Program-made: the position numbers and the translations under genes
NCBI RefSeq assembly: GCF_016405855.1
Contig: NZ_JAEFCA010000001.1
Coordinates: 634,170 to 698,169, forward strand
Source of the DNA: Flavobacterium sp. IB48
GTDB lineage: Bacteria > Bacteroidota > Bacteroidia > Flavobacteriales > Flavobacteriaceae
Direction: 5' to 3'
Length of the DNA stretch: 64,000 nt
Notes under the pieces: model-generated
Databases searched by the model: none
The model's input: only the letters and a program-made list of their open reading frames with translations
What the model was told of the DNA's origin: nothing
Shown here: piece by piece, positions 34,158 to 42,406 of the stretch
Layout: every line of letters starts with the position of its first letter
How positions within the stretch are numbered: position 1 is the stretch's first letter

Positions 34158-35510
34158 TTAATTCTTCAAATCGTATTTCTCTATTCTTCTGTACAACGCA
34201 GCGCGCGACAAACCTAATTCTTCGGCAGTTTTACTGATGTTTCCGTTGTGTTTAAAAAGTGCTTTTTCGATTGCGCCTTTCTCCATTTCTGATAACGGAT
34301 TTTCATCATTTTCCTGAATCTCTTCAAAGTCCAAAATATCCAAATCCATTACCGAAATGGTATTGTTTTCAGCTAAAATCAAAGCGCGTTCTATTTTGTT
34401 TTCCATTTCACGCACATTTCCTTTCCACGGATATTTTTCCAGATAAGATGCAACATTATCTTCAAAACACCAATTTTCCTGATTGTATTTTTCTGCAATC
34501 TGTTCTAGAATGAAATTTGCCATTGGCACAATATCGTCTTTTCTTTCGCGTAAAGACGGAAGATTGATTTCCATGGTATTAATTCGGTACAGCAAATCTT
34601 CACGGAAGGTTTTATTTTTTACCTCAACTTTTATATCGCTGTTGGTTGCTGCAATAACACGAACATTCAACGGTCGTGGTTTGCTTTCTCCTAAACGTGT
34701 TACGGTTTTAGTCTGTAAAACATGTAATAATTTAGCTTGAAGATGAAGCGGGATATTCCCAATTTCATCTAAAAAAATTGTTCCGTTCGATGCATTTTCG
34801 AAACGTCCTGGAGTATCAATTTTAGCATCGGTAAAAGCACCTTTGGCGTAACCAAAAAGTTCGCTTTCAAACAGATTGTCGCTTAGTGAACCTAAATCTA
34901 CATGTACAAAAGGCTGATTTTTTCTTTCTGAATGCTGATGAATATATTCGGCAAAAACATATTTTCCTGTTCCGTTTTCACCCAAAATCAAAACATTGGC
35001 ATCTGTTCTGGCTACTTTTTCGGCAATTGAATACGCTTGTTTTATTTTAGCCGAAGTACCGACAAAATATTTCTTTTCGGTCTTCTCTGCTTTTTCTGTA
35101 GTTGTTTTTTTGCTATTTTTTCTGCTTTCTGTAACTGCTTTATCAATAACTTCTAGCAATTTTTCGTTATTCCACGGCTTTAGCACATAATCAAAAGCTC
35201 CAATTTTAATACCTTCTACAGCAGTTTCAATTTTACCAAAAGCGGTCATTAAAATAACGACTGTCTGCGGAGAAAGCGTTTTAATTTCTTTTAGCCAATG
35301 AATGCCTTCTCGCCCGTCTTCAAACCCAATTCGGTAATTCATATCTAGCAAAACCACATTTATGTCATTTTCGCTTAAGATTGAAATGATTTTTTTGGGG
35401 CTATTAGTTGTAAAAATCGTCTCGAAATGTTTTTTAAGAATCATTTTTGCAGAAAAAAGAATTTCTTCCTGATCGTCGACAACTAATATTTGGGCTAGTT
35501 TTTTTCTCAT
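34158..35510 (-). CDS. NtrC-family sigma-54-dependent response regulator
   Basis: A 450-residue enhancer-binding protein. The receiver has Asp56 in VVLLDMNYR and Lys111 in VLKPWN. The AAA+ domain has Walker A GENGTGK (177-183), a sigma-54 contact loop GAFTDA (224-229, where the usual motif is GAFTGA), Walker B GTIFLDEI and RINTMEINLPSLRER. A Fis-type helix-turn-helix (NISKTAEELGLSRAALYRRI) ends the protein. It should bind the paired sites at 35525-35560 and activate the divergent exporter operon. The G-to-D change in GAFTGA is known in natural members, so it is probably active. Confidence 0.92.
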   Translation of the reverse strand: MRKKLAQILVVDDQEEILFSAKMILKKHFETIFTTNSPKKIISILSENDINVVLLDMNYRIGFEDGREGIHWLKEIKTLSPQTVVILMTAFGKIETAVEGIKIGAFDYVLKPWNNEKLLEVIDKAVTESRKNSKKTTTEKAEKTEKKYFVGTSAKIKQAYSIAEKVARTDANVLILGENGTGKYVFAEYIHQHSERKNQPFVHVDLGSLSDNLFESELFGYAKGAFTDAKIDTPGRFENASNGTIFLDEIGNIPLHLQAKLLHVLQTKTVTRLGESKPRPLNVRVIAATNSDIKVEVKNKTFREDLLYRINTMEINLPSLRERKDDIVPMANFILEQIAEKYNQENWCFEDNVASYLEKYPWKGNVREMENKIERALILAENNTISVMDLDILDFEEIQENDENPLSEMEKGAIEKALFKHNGNISKTAEELGLSRAALYRRIEKYDLKN

Positions 35511-35523
35511 TTGGTCTTTTTTC

Positions 35524-35561
35524 TGTCCGCTTCCGAACGGTCAACTGTTCATTATCGGACA
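35524..35561. promoter_or_regulatory. Paired enhancer sites (UAS) for the sigma-54 regulator
   Basis: The 38-bp region reads TGTCCG-N5-GAAC-N8-GTTC-N5-CGGACA and is exactly symmetric. It resolves into two 14-bp sites, GTCCGCTTCCGAAC (35525-35538) and GTTCATTATCGGAC (35547-35560). Each resembles GTnCG-N4-CGnAC and their centres are 22 bp apart, about two helical turns. They lie about 65-115 bp upstream of the -24/-12 promoter and 14 bp from the regulator's own start codon. Confidence 0.7.
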
Positions 35562-35625
35562 CTGCTTTTTTGAAGTGTTTTCTAAAGCTCCTTTAAATTC
35601 AACACTTTACAAATAATAAATTTTA

Positions 35626-35640
35626 TGGCACAGTATTTAC
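35626..35640 (+). promoter_or_regulatory. Sigma-54 (-24/-12) promoter of the exporter operon
   Basis: TGGCAC-AGTAT-TTAC matches the sigma-54 consensus TGGCAC-N5-TTGC with one change. The predicted transcription start is around 35652, 20 bp before the adaptor's ATG. Paired enhancer sites upstream and the adjacent NtrC-type gene support it. Confidence 0.75.
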
Positions 35641-35671
35641 CTATTGATTATCAGTAAAATAATTTAAAAAA

Positions 35672-36922
35672 ATGGACACGATAATTCCTCGTAAAAGTAA
35701 AAAATTTAGATATCTCGCAATAGCAATTGCTGTTTTTTTAGTTTTGCTAACCATTAGTGTTTTCGCATTTAATACCAAAAGAACTTTAAATGTAAAAGCC
35801 GACGAATTGGTAATTCAAAAAGCAGAAAAAGCCTTTTTCGAAGATTTTGTAGTTTTTCAAGCAAAAGTAGAACCTTTGAATGTTATGCTTGTGAATGTTA
35901 CCGAGGGAGGTTCTGTAAAAGAAATCTTTGTAGAAAATGGCGCAATGGTTACCAAAGGACAATCGCTGGCTCGTTTGTACAATCCGAACACAGAATTAAA
36001 TTATCTTACTCAAGAAACTGCTATTATTGAGCAAATCAACAATTTGAATACAGGAAAATTAAACATTAGAAATCAAGAACTAAACTTAAACAAAGATTTA
36101 GTTTTGATTGAACATGATTATAACGATGCGAAAAGATTATATGACATGAATGCAAAGCTGTATGAGAAAGATGTAATTTCTAAAAATGACTGGAATACTT
36201 TTAAAGAAAGCCTTCGTTTTCAGGAAGAACGCAAAAGAACAATTCAACAGAGTATTCAAAAAGAAAAACAAAGCAATCAGGTTCAGATTTCTCAAATAAA
36301 CCGTTCGATCCAGACTATGGAGAAAAGTTTAGATATTCTTAGAAACAACAAAAAGAACTTCTTAATTACAGCTCCAGAAACAGGACGATTAACTTCTTTT
36401 GAACCGGTTTTAGGAAAAACTTTTCAAGCAGGCGCAAGCATTGGAAGAATTGATTCTAACAAAGGATATAAACTTATTGCCGAAGTAGACGAGTTTTATC
36501 TGGAAAAACTTAGAGAAGGCTTAAAAGGACAGGTAGAATTTAAAGGAAAAAATCTTGAAGTTATCGTGACCAAAGTAATTCCAGAGGTTAAGGGCGGACG
36601 TTTTACTGTAGAACTTGCTTTTGTAAGCAAAGAAAATATTGTCCTGCAGGACGGACTTAGTTTTGGCGTAAAACTGATTTTGTCTGAAAAGAATAGAACT
36701 TTGGTAATTCCGAGAGGAGCGTTTAACCAAGAAGCTGCAGGAAAATGGATTTTTGTTATAAACGGAAACAAAGCGGTAAGAAGAAATATCAAATTAGGAC
36801 GCGAAAATCCTTCATATTATGAAGTCTTAGAAGGTTTAAAAGAAGGCGAATCTGTAGTTACTTCTTCTTACACCGATTATAAAGATATCGAAGAGCTTTC
36901 TCTTGAGTCGCAGTCGCAGTAG
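35672..36922 (+). CDS. Periplasmic adaptor of a MacAB-like ABC exporter
   Basis: A 416-residue HlyD/MacA-type membrane-fusion protein. It has a cytoplasmic start rich in Lys/Arg and one membrane helix (about residues 12-31). The lipoyl half-motif is VKEIFVENGAMVTKGQSLARL. A long helical hairpin (about 115-225) is followed by a second lipoyl half (LITAPETGRLTSF) and a barrel (LREGLKGQVEFKGKNLEVIV; LVIPRGAFN). It is first in a unit with the ABC ATPase and permease, driven by the -24/-12 promoter at 35626. Confidence 0.87.
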   Translation: MDTIIPRKSKKFRYLAIAIAVFLVLLTISVFAFNTKRTLNVKADELVIQKAEKAFFEDFVVFQAKVEPLNVMLVNVTEGGSVKEIFVENGAMVTKGQSLARLYNPNTELNYLTQETAIIEQINNLNTGKLNIRNQELNLNKDLVLIEHDYNDAKRLYDMNAKLYEKDVISKNDWNTFKESLRFQEERKRTIQQSIQKEKQSNQVQISQINRSIQTMEKSLDILRNNKKNFLITAPETGRLTSFEPVLGKTFQAGASIGRIDSNKGYKLIAEVDEFYLEKLREGLKGQVEFKGKNLEVIVTKVIPEVKGGRFTVELAFVSKENIVLQDGLSFGVKLILSEKNRTLVIPRGAFNQEAAGKWIFVINGNKAVRRNIKLGRENPSYYEVLEGLKEGESVVTSSYTDYKDIEELSLESQSQ

Positions 36923-36941
36923 AGAGTCGCGGTTTTTCAGT

Positions 36942-36990
36942 CACAGTTCACAATTTACAATTTACAATTCACAATTTACAATTCACAATT
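36942..36990. repeat. Short tandem repeat (TTCACAATTTACAA)
   Basis: About 3.5 alternating blocks of TTCACAATTTACAA in the gap between the adaptor and the ABC ATPase genes. It is AT-rich and imperfect. Not a CRISPR array: there are no spacers. Confidence 0.75.
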
Positions 36991-37050
36991 ATAAAAAATC
37001 AATCATCAATCAAAAAACGTATTTAATAACATTTCAAAACCTTAAAAATT

Positions 37051-37758
37051 ATGATCACAATTCAGAATTTAACCAAAGTTTTTAGAACAGAAGAAATAGA
37101 AACTGCTGCTTTAAGCGGTATCAACGTAGAAATAAAAAAAGGAGATTTTTTAACTATCATGGGGCCTTCGGGCTGTGGAAAATCGACTTTATTAAATATA
37201 ATCGGGCTTTTGGACAGTGCAGATGGTGGAAGCTACAAATTATTAGATCAGGAAATGATTGGTCTAAAAGAAAAAGGAAGATCGCAAGTGCGCAAAGAAA
37301 ACATTGGTTTTATTTTTCAAAACTTCAACTTAATCGATGAGCTTTCTGTTTACGATAATATCGAATTGCCATTGCTTTACAACAATGTAAAAGCTTCTGA
37401 AAGAAAACAGAAAATTGAAGCTATTGCTGAAAAACTAAATATTTCTCATCGTTTGAAACATTTTCCGCAACAGCTTTCTGGAGGACAGCAACAAAGGGTT
37501 GCGGTTGCAAGAGCTTTGGTAAATGACCCTAAAATTATTTTGGCGGATGAGCCAACAGGAAACTTAGACAGTAAAAACGGTAATGAAGTAATGGAACTTT
37601 TAACCGATTTACATGCTAAAGGCGCTACTATTTTGATGGTTACCCACTCTGATTATGATGCTTCTTTTTCGCAAAGAACTATTCACATGAAAGACGGAGT
37701 TATATTTTCTGAAAAGTTAAATCAACGTAATGTTGATGTTTTTATGGACGCTAAATAA
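37051..37758 (+). CDS. ABC transporter ATPase, MacB/LolD type
   Basis: A 235-residue nucleotide-binding protein. Walker A is GPSGCGKST (near residues 38-46), the Q-loop FIFQNFNLIDELSVYDNI, the signature LSGGQQQRVAVARAL, Walker B IILADEPTGNLD and the H-loop His in VTHSD. The subfamily is the lipoprotein/macrolide MacB-LolD group, which works with FtsX-like permeases. It sits between its adaptor and permease genes. Confidence 0.94.
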   Translation: MITIQNLTKVFRTEEIETAALSGINVEIKKGDFLTIMGPSGCGKSTLLNIIGLLDSADGGSYKLLDQEMIGLKEKGRSQVRKENIGFIFQNFNLIDELSVYDNIELPLLYNNVKASERKQKIEAIAEKLNISHRLKHFPQQLSGGQQQRVAVARALVNDPKIILADEPTGNLDSKNGNEVMELLTDLHAKGATILMVTHSDYDASFSQRTIHMKDGVIFSEKLNQRNVDVFMDAK

Positions 37759-37765
37759 TAAAGTG

Positions 37766-37837
37766 ATGATTAAAATTATTGTTACTGCACTGGTAGTTCT
37801 GGTAGAACTGGTGTGCAAAATATTTACTATGATTTAA
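37766..37837 (+). CDS. Possible 23-residue hydrophobic peptide
   Basis: ATG to TAA, 24 codons. The protein is MIKIIVTALVVLVELVCKIF plus TMI, which could be a single membrane helix. It lies 7 bp after the ABC ATPase stop and before the permease. It has Leu codons CTG, rare for this genome, and is internally palindromic (AGTTC-TGGTA-GAACT), so it may simply be a structured intergenic sequence. Only homologue conservation could decide. Confidence 0.25.
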   Translation: MIKIIVTALVVLVELVCKIFTMI

Positions 37838-37889
37838 AACCGAAAGGTTTACCAAAACAACCATATCAACTATAAAAATATACCTCAAA

Positions 37890-40319
37890 ATGATTTTTAA
37901 CTGGTTTAAAATATTTATATATCATTTAAAACAAAGCAAACTGTTTTCGTTTTTAAATGTTCTGGGATTAAGTATCGGAATTGCTTCTGTTATTTTTGCA
38001 ATTTTATATTGGAACAATGAAAATGCATACGATCAATGGAATCCTGAAAAAGAGAACGCTTATCTTGTTCTAAACAAAATTGGCTCGGGAGATATTTGGG
38101 CGACTAGTTCGATTCCGTTTGGAGAAACCTGTAAAGCTACAATTCCAGAAATTGACAAAGTTTGTTTTCTATACAATTGGTACGAAGATGGCGTTGTTAA
38201 ATTTCAAAATCTAAAAATATTAGATAAAAAAGTTATTCGTACAGACGAAAACTTTTTTGATTTTTTTCCTTTTGAAATTATAAAAGGAAGCAAAGAGAAT
38301 ATTTTAAAAGAAAAAAATAGCGCTGCTGTATCTGAAGATCAGGCAAAATTGCTTTTCAAAAACGATGATCCAATTGGCAAATCAATTACGTATGGAAATG
38401 GCGATTACATCGTAAAAGCGGTTTATCGTGTGACTAAACCTTCTTCGATCGAACCAAATTATATTTTTAACGGGGTTAAACGTGACGGTGATAAAGATCA
38501 ATGGGGAAATTTTAATTATGCTTTAATGGTCAAAGCTAAAAAAGGAACCAATCCTTCTGCTCTTATAAAGAAAATGCAAAATGTAATTTTTATCAACAGA
38601 ACAGTAAAAGATGCAAAAGCCAGCGGACAGACTGTAGAACAATATCTAAAAGAAAACGGACAGGTCGAAGTGATGCTTGATCAATTGAAAACCTCTCGTT
38701 TGTATGGCACAAAAAGTTCAGGAGGACAAAATTTTCCCGAAGGACAAGGCAATTTAAAATTGCTTTATATTATGGGCGGTTTATCTGTTCTAATATTATT
38801 TTTATCGATGGTAAACTATATCAATCTAGCAACTGCATCGGCCATTAAACGCGCCAAAGAAGTTGGTGTTCGCAAGATTGTTGGCGCAACCAAAAAACAG
38901 ATTGTTGCTCAGTTTATTTTTGAAACTTCCATAATAGTAATGCTTGCTATTGTTTTTGCACTTGCTATTGTTGAGCTTTCATTACCTTATTATAATACTT
39001 TCTTGAGAAAGACTTTGACTATGAATGGCGGCGAATTTTACCTGCAGCTTATTTTTATATTTGGATTAGTAATTGTTCTTGCGGGTATTTTCCCTGCTGT
39101 TTATATCTCAAATTTTGAAACATTAAAGGTTTTAAAAGGTAATTTCTCAAGAAGTAAAAGTGGCATCTGGATTCGAAACTCAATGCTTATTTTTCAGTTC
39201 GGAATTGCAGCTTTCTTTATCATTGGAGCATTGATTGTTAATTCGCAGGTTGATTACATGATGAATAAAGATCTAGGCTTCAACGGTGACCAAGTACTTT
39301 CTATTACGTACAATACAAAAGAGCGGTTAAGCAGAACAGATAAATATTTAGCACAGAAACAAGAAATTAAAAAAATCCCAGGAGTTGTAGATGTTACTAC
39401 ATTTGCCGGCACTTTTGGAGGTAATGCTGGATCAAGTTCAGGATTTAAGCATAATGGAATTTTTGTACAGCCCAAAAACATCGAAATGGATTTTGGATTT
39501 CTTGAAATGATGAAAATCAAAATCGCCGAAGGACGCGATTTATCTCCTCAATTTGCATCAGACACGGTAAGTGGCATGCTTATAAACGAAACTCTTGCTA
39601 AAGAACTAAATCTTAAGAATCCAGTAAACACTATGATAACATCGGGCTGGAGTATTGGCAGCGATGATAACTTAAAGTTTAGAGTTGTTGGAGTTGTAAA
39701 AGACTTTAATTTAATCGATTTGCAGAATAAGGTTCCGCCAATGGTTTTTATTAGTTTAAAAACGTTAAAATGGAATAATTTCAATAGAGTGCTTGTAAAG
39801 GTTTCTCCAAATAATTTAACAGAAACGTTAGAAAAATTGAAATTATATTGGGAGAAAAACGTAAACCCAGACTATCCATTTGATTACGAATTTGTTAACA
39901 AAGGATTTTCGAAAACTTATGAAGAGCAAGTCAAGCAAAAAAACCTCTTTTTCATCCTAAATTTGGTCGTAATCGTAATTGCTATATTTGGATTGTTTGC
40001 TTTGGCATCATTTTCGATGGAGAGAAGATTGAAAGAAATCGCCATTCGAAAAACATTAGGAGCTGAAACAGATATTCTCCTAAAAGAATTGTCGAAACAA
40101 TATATTGTTTACTGTTTTATAGGATTTGTAATCGGGATTGTTCCTGCTTATATATTATTACAGAAATGGCTGGAAGATTTCGCTTTTAGAATTGGAATAT
40201 CGACTATTCCTTTCATAATTGCCTTGATTTCTCTTTTGTTCTTAACCTTATTTATTGTTTTAACAAAAGCATTTCAGGTAACCAAGATCGATATATTAAA
40301 GTATTTAAAATACGAATAA
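37890..40319 (+). CDS. ABC transporter permease, FtsX/MacB_PCD type
   Basis: An 809-residue permease with a duplicated architecture common in Bacteroidota. Each half has an N-terminal membrane helix, a periplasmic MacB-type domain, and a three-helix FtsX domain (RAKEVGVRKIVGATKKQIVAQF; RRLKEIAIRKTLGAETDIL). That gives eight membrane helices in total. With the adjacent ATPase and adaptor it should drive export or envelope extraction of a substrate using mechanotransmission. The substrate is unknown; antimicrobial peptides, macrolides or lipids are options from the family. Confidence 0.9.
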   Translation: MIFNWFKIFIYHLKQSKLFSFLNVLGLSIGIASVIFAILYWNNENAYDQWNPEKENAYLVLNKIGSGDIWATSSIPFGETCKATIPEIDKVCFLYNWYEDGVVKFQNLKILDKKVIRTDENFFDFFPFEIIKGSKENILKEKNSAAVSEDQAKLLFKNDDPIGKSITYGNGDYIVKAVYRVTKPSSIEPNYIFNGVKRDGDKDQWGNFNYALMVKAKKGTNPSALIKKMQNVIFINRTVKDAKASGQTVEQYLKENGQVEVMLDQLKTSRLYGTKSSGGQNFPEGQGNLKLLYIMGGLSVLILFLSMVNYINLATASAIKRAKEVGVRKIVGATKKQIVAQFIFETSIIVMLAIVFALAIVELSLPYYNTFLRKTLTMNGGEFYLQLIFIFGLVIVLAGIFPAVYISNFETLKVLKGNFSRSKSGIWIRNSMLIFQFGIAAFFIIGALIVNSQVDYMMNKDLGFNGDQVLSITYNTKERLSRTDKYLAQKQEIKKIPGVVDVTTFAGTFGGNAGSSSGFKHNGIFVQPKNIEMDFGFLEMMKIKIAEGRDLSPQFASDTVSGMLINETLAKELNLKNPVNTMITSGWSIGSDDNLKFRVVGVVKDFNLIDLQNKVPPMVFISLKTLKWNNFNRVLVKVSPNNLTETLEKLKLYWEKNVNPDYPFDYEFVNKGFSKTYEEQVKQKNLFFILNLVVIVIAIFGLFALASFSMERRLKEIAIRKTLGAETDILLKELSKQYIVYCFIGFVIGIVPAYILLQKWLEDFAFRIGISTIPFIIALISLLFLTLFIVLTKAFQVTKIDILKYLKYE

Positions 40320-40342
40320 GCTTGTAGACCATTTTTTTTAAA

Positions 40343-40381
40343 GAAGCCCGACAGATTTTTTTTTAAATCCGCCGGGCTTCT
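40343..40381. terminator. Bidirectional terminator between convergent genes
   Basis: Hairpin AGAAGCCCG / CGGGCTTCT with an AT-rich interior that also pairs (GATTT/AAATC). It is 23 bp after the permease stop and just before the stop of the L,D-transpeptidase gene. Confidence 0.8.
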
Positions 40382-40385
40382 ATTT

Positions 40386-41987
40386 TTAATCTTTCATCGT
40401 TACAGCATCGTTATAGATCAGTTTGTCTAGACTTTGGTCTCGATCGTATACATCTGGGAAAAAATTGACTTCTCCGTTATCCTGAACCCAACACGTAAAA
40501 TATCCTATGTAAACCGGAATTTTGCGTTTAAGCATACAAGTTGTTTCTTTTTCTCCGCTCATAGCACTTTCAATTTTATCTACCGGCCAGTCTGGATCGT
40601 CTTTTAAAATATGCAATGCAAGCTGTTTGGCTTCTTTCACATTTATACAACCGTGACTGAAAGTACGTTTTTCAAATTCGAACAAACTTTTTGCAGGCGT
40701 GTCGTGCATGTAAATATCGTTCGGATTTGGAAACATAAATTTTACTAATCCTAGAGAATTCTTTGGTCCTGGTTTTTGTCGCACTTTCCCTCCATTCCAT
40801 TCCATATTATGTTCTGCCAGATAGTTTTTATCACTTGCCATCTGGAGTTTTAATTCATTTTGAATAATACTCGTTGGCACATACCAATAAGGACTAAAAA
40901 CAATCCGATCCATATTACCGCTAAAAATTACAGTCTCACTAAGCCTGTTACCAACAAAAATATCCGAAACAAGATCGTATTTTCCGTCCTTAACATAGAA
41001 TAATCTGAATGACGGGATATTTACCATGACATATTCTTCAGCTTTTGCCAATTTGGTCGGAATCCATCTGCATCTTTCCATATTCAACATAATGGTCCTG
41101 ATTCTTTTACTAATCGGCTCATTCATCTGATTGATAATATCTCTTGTTAGGGCATAATTTATTTTTAGATTATATCTTTTTTTATAATTTAAAACTCCCG
41201 CCATCAATTCTTCATCATAAATATCACTTCCAGAATCTTGTTTTAAATCTCCAACTACAAATAAGCGATTTCTAATTTGTTTTATAGCAATAGCTGTATC
41301 GTCTGGTCTTAAGTCTTTAAAATTGAGACTATCAATTGTAATTTTCTTCCAAAGATTATCGGTTTCTATTTTACGGTATTTTTTAAGTGCATCTTTCAAT
41401 TTGTAATATTGGCTGAATAACAGATTATCATCTTCATTCAATCGATCTGAATCTACCATTAATGAATCTAGAATGTGAGTATACGAAATAGATTTTGCAG
41501 GCAAGTACCATCCTATTTTTTTCAAAGTCGCAGGATCTACCCCAGAATATACATTACTTGCATAAAATACATACATGCTTGTAAGCAGTAATTCGGTATC
41601 AAGCTGTGGTGGTTTGTTTGAAGAACTTTCATTAAAAGCCTCATCAATTTGCTCTTTGTAAGGCATTTTCTCTTCAATACCTTGATCTTTAAGAACATTT
41701 ACTTTCTGGTACAATAAGGATCCAAATTCGGTTATACTTTTATCATCATACCAAATAGATTTATAGTCTTTGGCTTTGTAAATACCCTCGACATCTTTCT
41801 GATATTTTTTAAGCTTAGGATATTTTTTAAAAAAAGCATTGATTGAAGCGGCATCGAGAGTAATGACCGAAACAGCTTTTCGATTTGTTAAATCAGTATT
41901 GTTTTTGGCACTGTTGGATAATGAATTGAATGAAAATGCAAAAAAACCGACTGTAACAATAATTAAAGAAAAAGTAAAATTTCGCAT
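40386..41987 (-). CDS. L,D-transpeptidase (YcbB/LdtD-like)
   Basis: A 533-residue exported enzyme. A signal peptide or anchor covers residues 1-22. A scaffold domain (about 50-230) and a peptidoglycan-binding-like segment (about 225-290) precede the YkuD catalytic domain (about 315-490), with His428 in YMHDT and nucleophile Cys447 in SHGCINV. It makes 3-3 cross-links in peptidoglycan or attaches proteins, and YkuD enzymes resist most beta-lactams except carbapenems. It stands alone, convergent with the permease gene. Confidence 0.88.
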   Translation of the reverse strand: MRNFTFSLIIVTVGFFAFSFNSLSNSAKNNTDLTNRKAVSVITLDAASINAFFKKYPKLKKYQKDVEGIYKAKDYKSIWYDDKSITEFGSLLYQKVNVLKDQGIEEKMPYKEQIDEAFNESSSNKPPQLDTELLLTSMYVFYASNVYSGVDPATLKKIGWYLPAKSISYTHILDSLMVDSDRLNEDDNLLFSQYYKLKDALKKYRKIETDNLWKKITIDSLNFKDLRPDDTAIAIKQIRNRLFVVGDLKQDSGSDIYDEELMAGVLNYKKRYNLKINYALTRDIINQMNEPISKRIRTIMLNMERCRWIPTKLAKAEEYVMVNIPSFRLFYVKDGKYDLVSDIFVGNRLSETVIFSGNMDRIVFSPYWYVPTSIIQNELKLQMASDKNYLAEHNMEWNGGKVRQKPGPKNSLGLVKFMFPNPNDIYMHDTPAKSLFEFEKRTFSHGCINVKEAKQLALHILKDDPDWPVDKIESAMSGEKETTCMLKRKIPVYIGYFTCWVQDNGEVNFFPDVYDRDQSLDKLIYNDAVTMKD

Positions 41988-42406
41988 ATTTTTAAAGTTT
42001 TAAATTAGTGGAAATAACTTTAAAAAAAATACCGAAAACCCAATAAACACTCTAAAAAAACCTTAGTTTTCACATATTTTTTTCATCTCTGGCAATCATC
42101 GATTTGGGCTATCAAATATAACGAAGTTTTGTGAGAAATTTTATTTAATTGAAAGAAAACTTACATAAAAAATATTCATTTAAATAGAAAAACTTTTCTC
42201 AAAGCATCAGAACACTAATCATTCTTAATTATGATTTTCAATAAAAAATACTTTTGAATAATTTTGAATAATCTCAATATCAATAATTACAATTCAAAAA
42301 CGCTTAATTTCCGAACTTAATCTGTTATCTTTGCACCCTGAAATCAGTTTAAATAAATATAATCTTATAAGACTGTTTTTAGAGAATAAAAAAATAGCCC
42401 ATTACA
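41988..42406. other. 419-bp divergent intergenic region, AT-rich
   Basis: No gene is visible. There is a direct repeat TTTTGAATAA (twice, 42252-42272) and the -7 box of the mrp gene at 42326-42333. The rest is AT-rich leader and promoter DNA for the L,D-transpeptidase (left) and mrp (right). Confidence 0.6.
42326..42333 (+). promoter_or_regulatory. -7 box of mrp
   Basis: TATCTTTG matches TAnnTTTG. It implies a leader of about 65 nt before the start codon at 42407. Confidence 0.55.

Noticed and set aside
36942..36990. Repetitive TTCACAATTTACAA blocks as a CRISPR array
   Set aside because: Units are contiguous and imperfect, with no unique spacers and no cas genes in the window.
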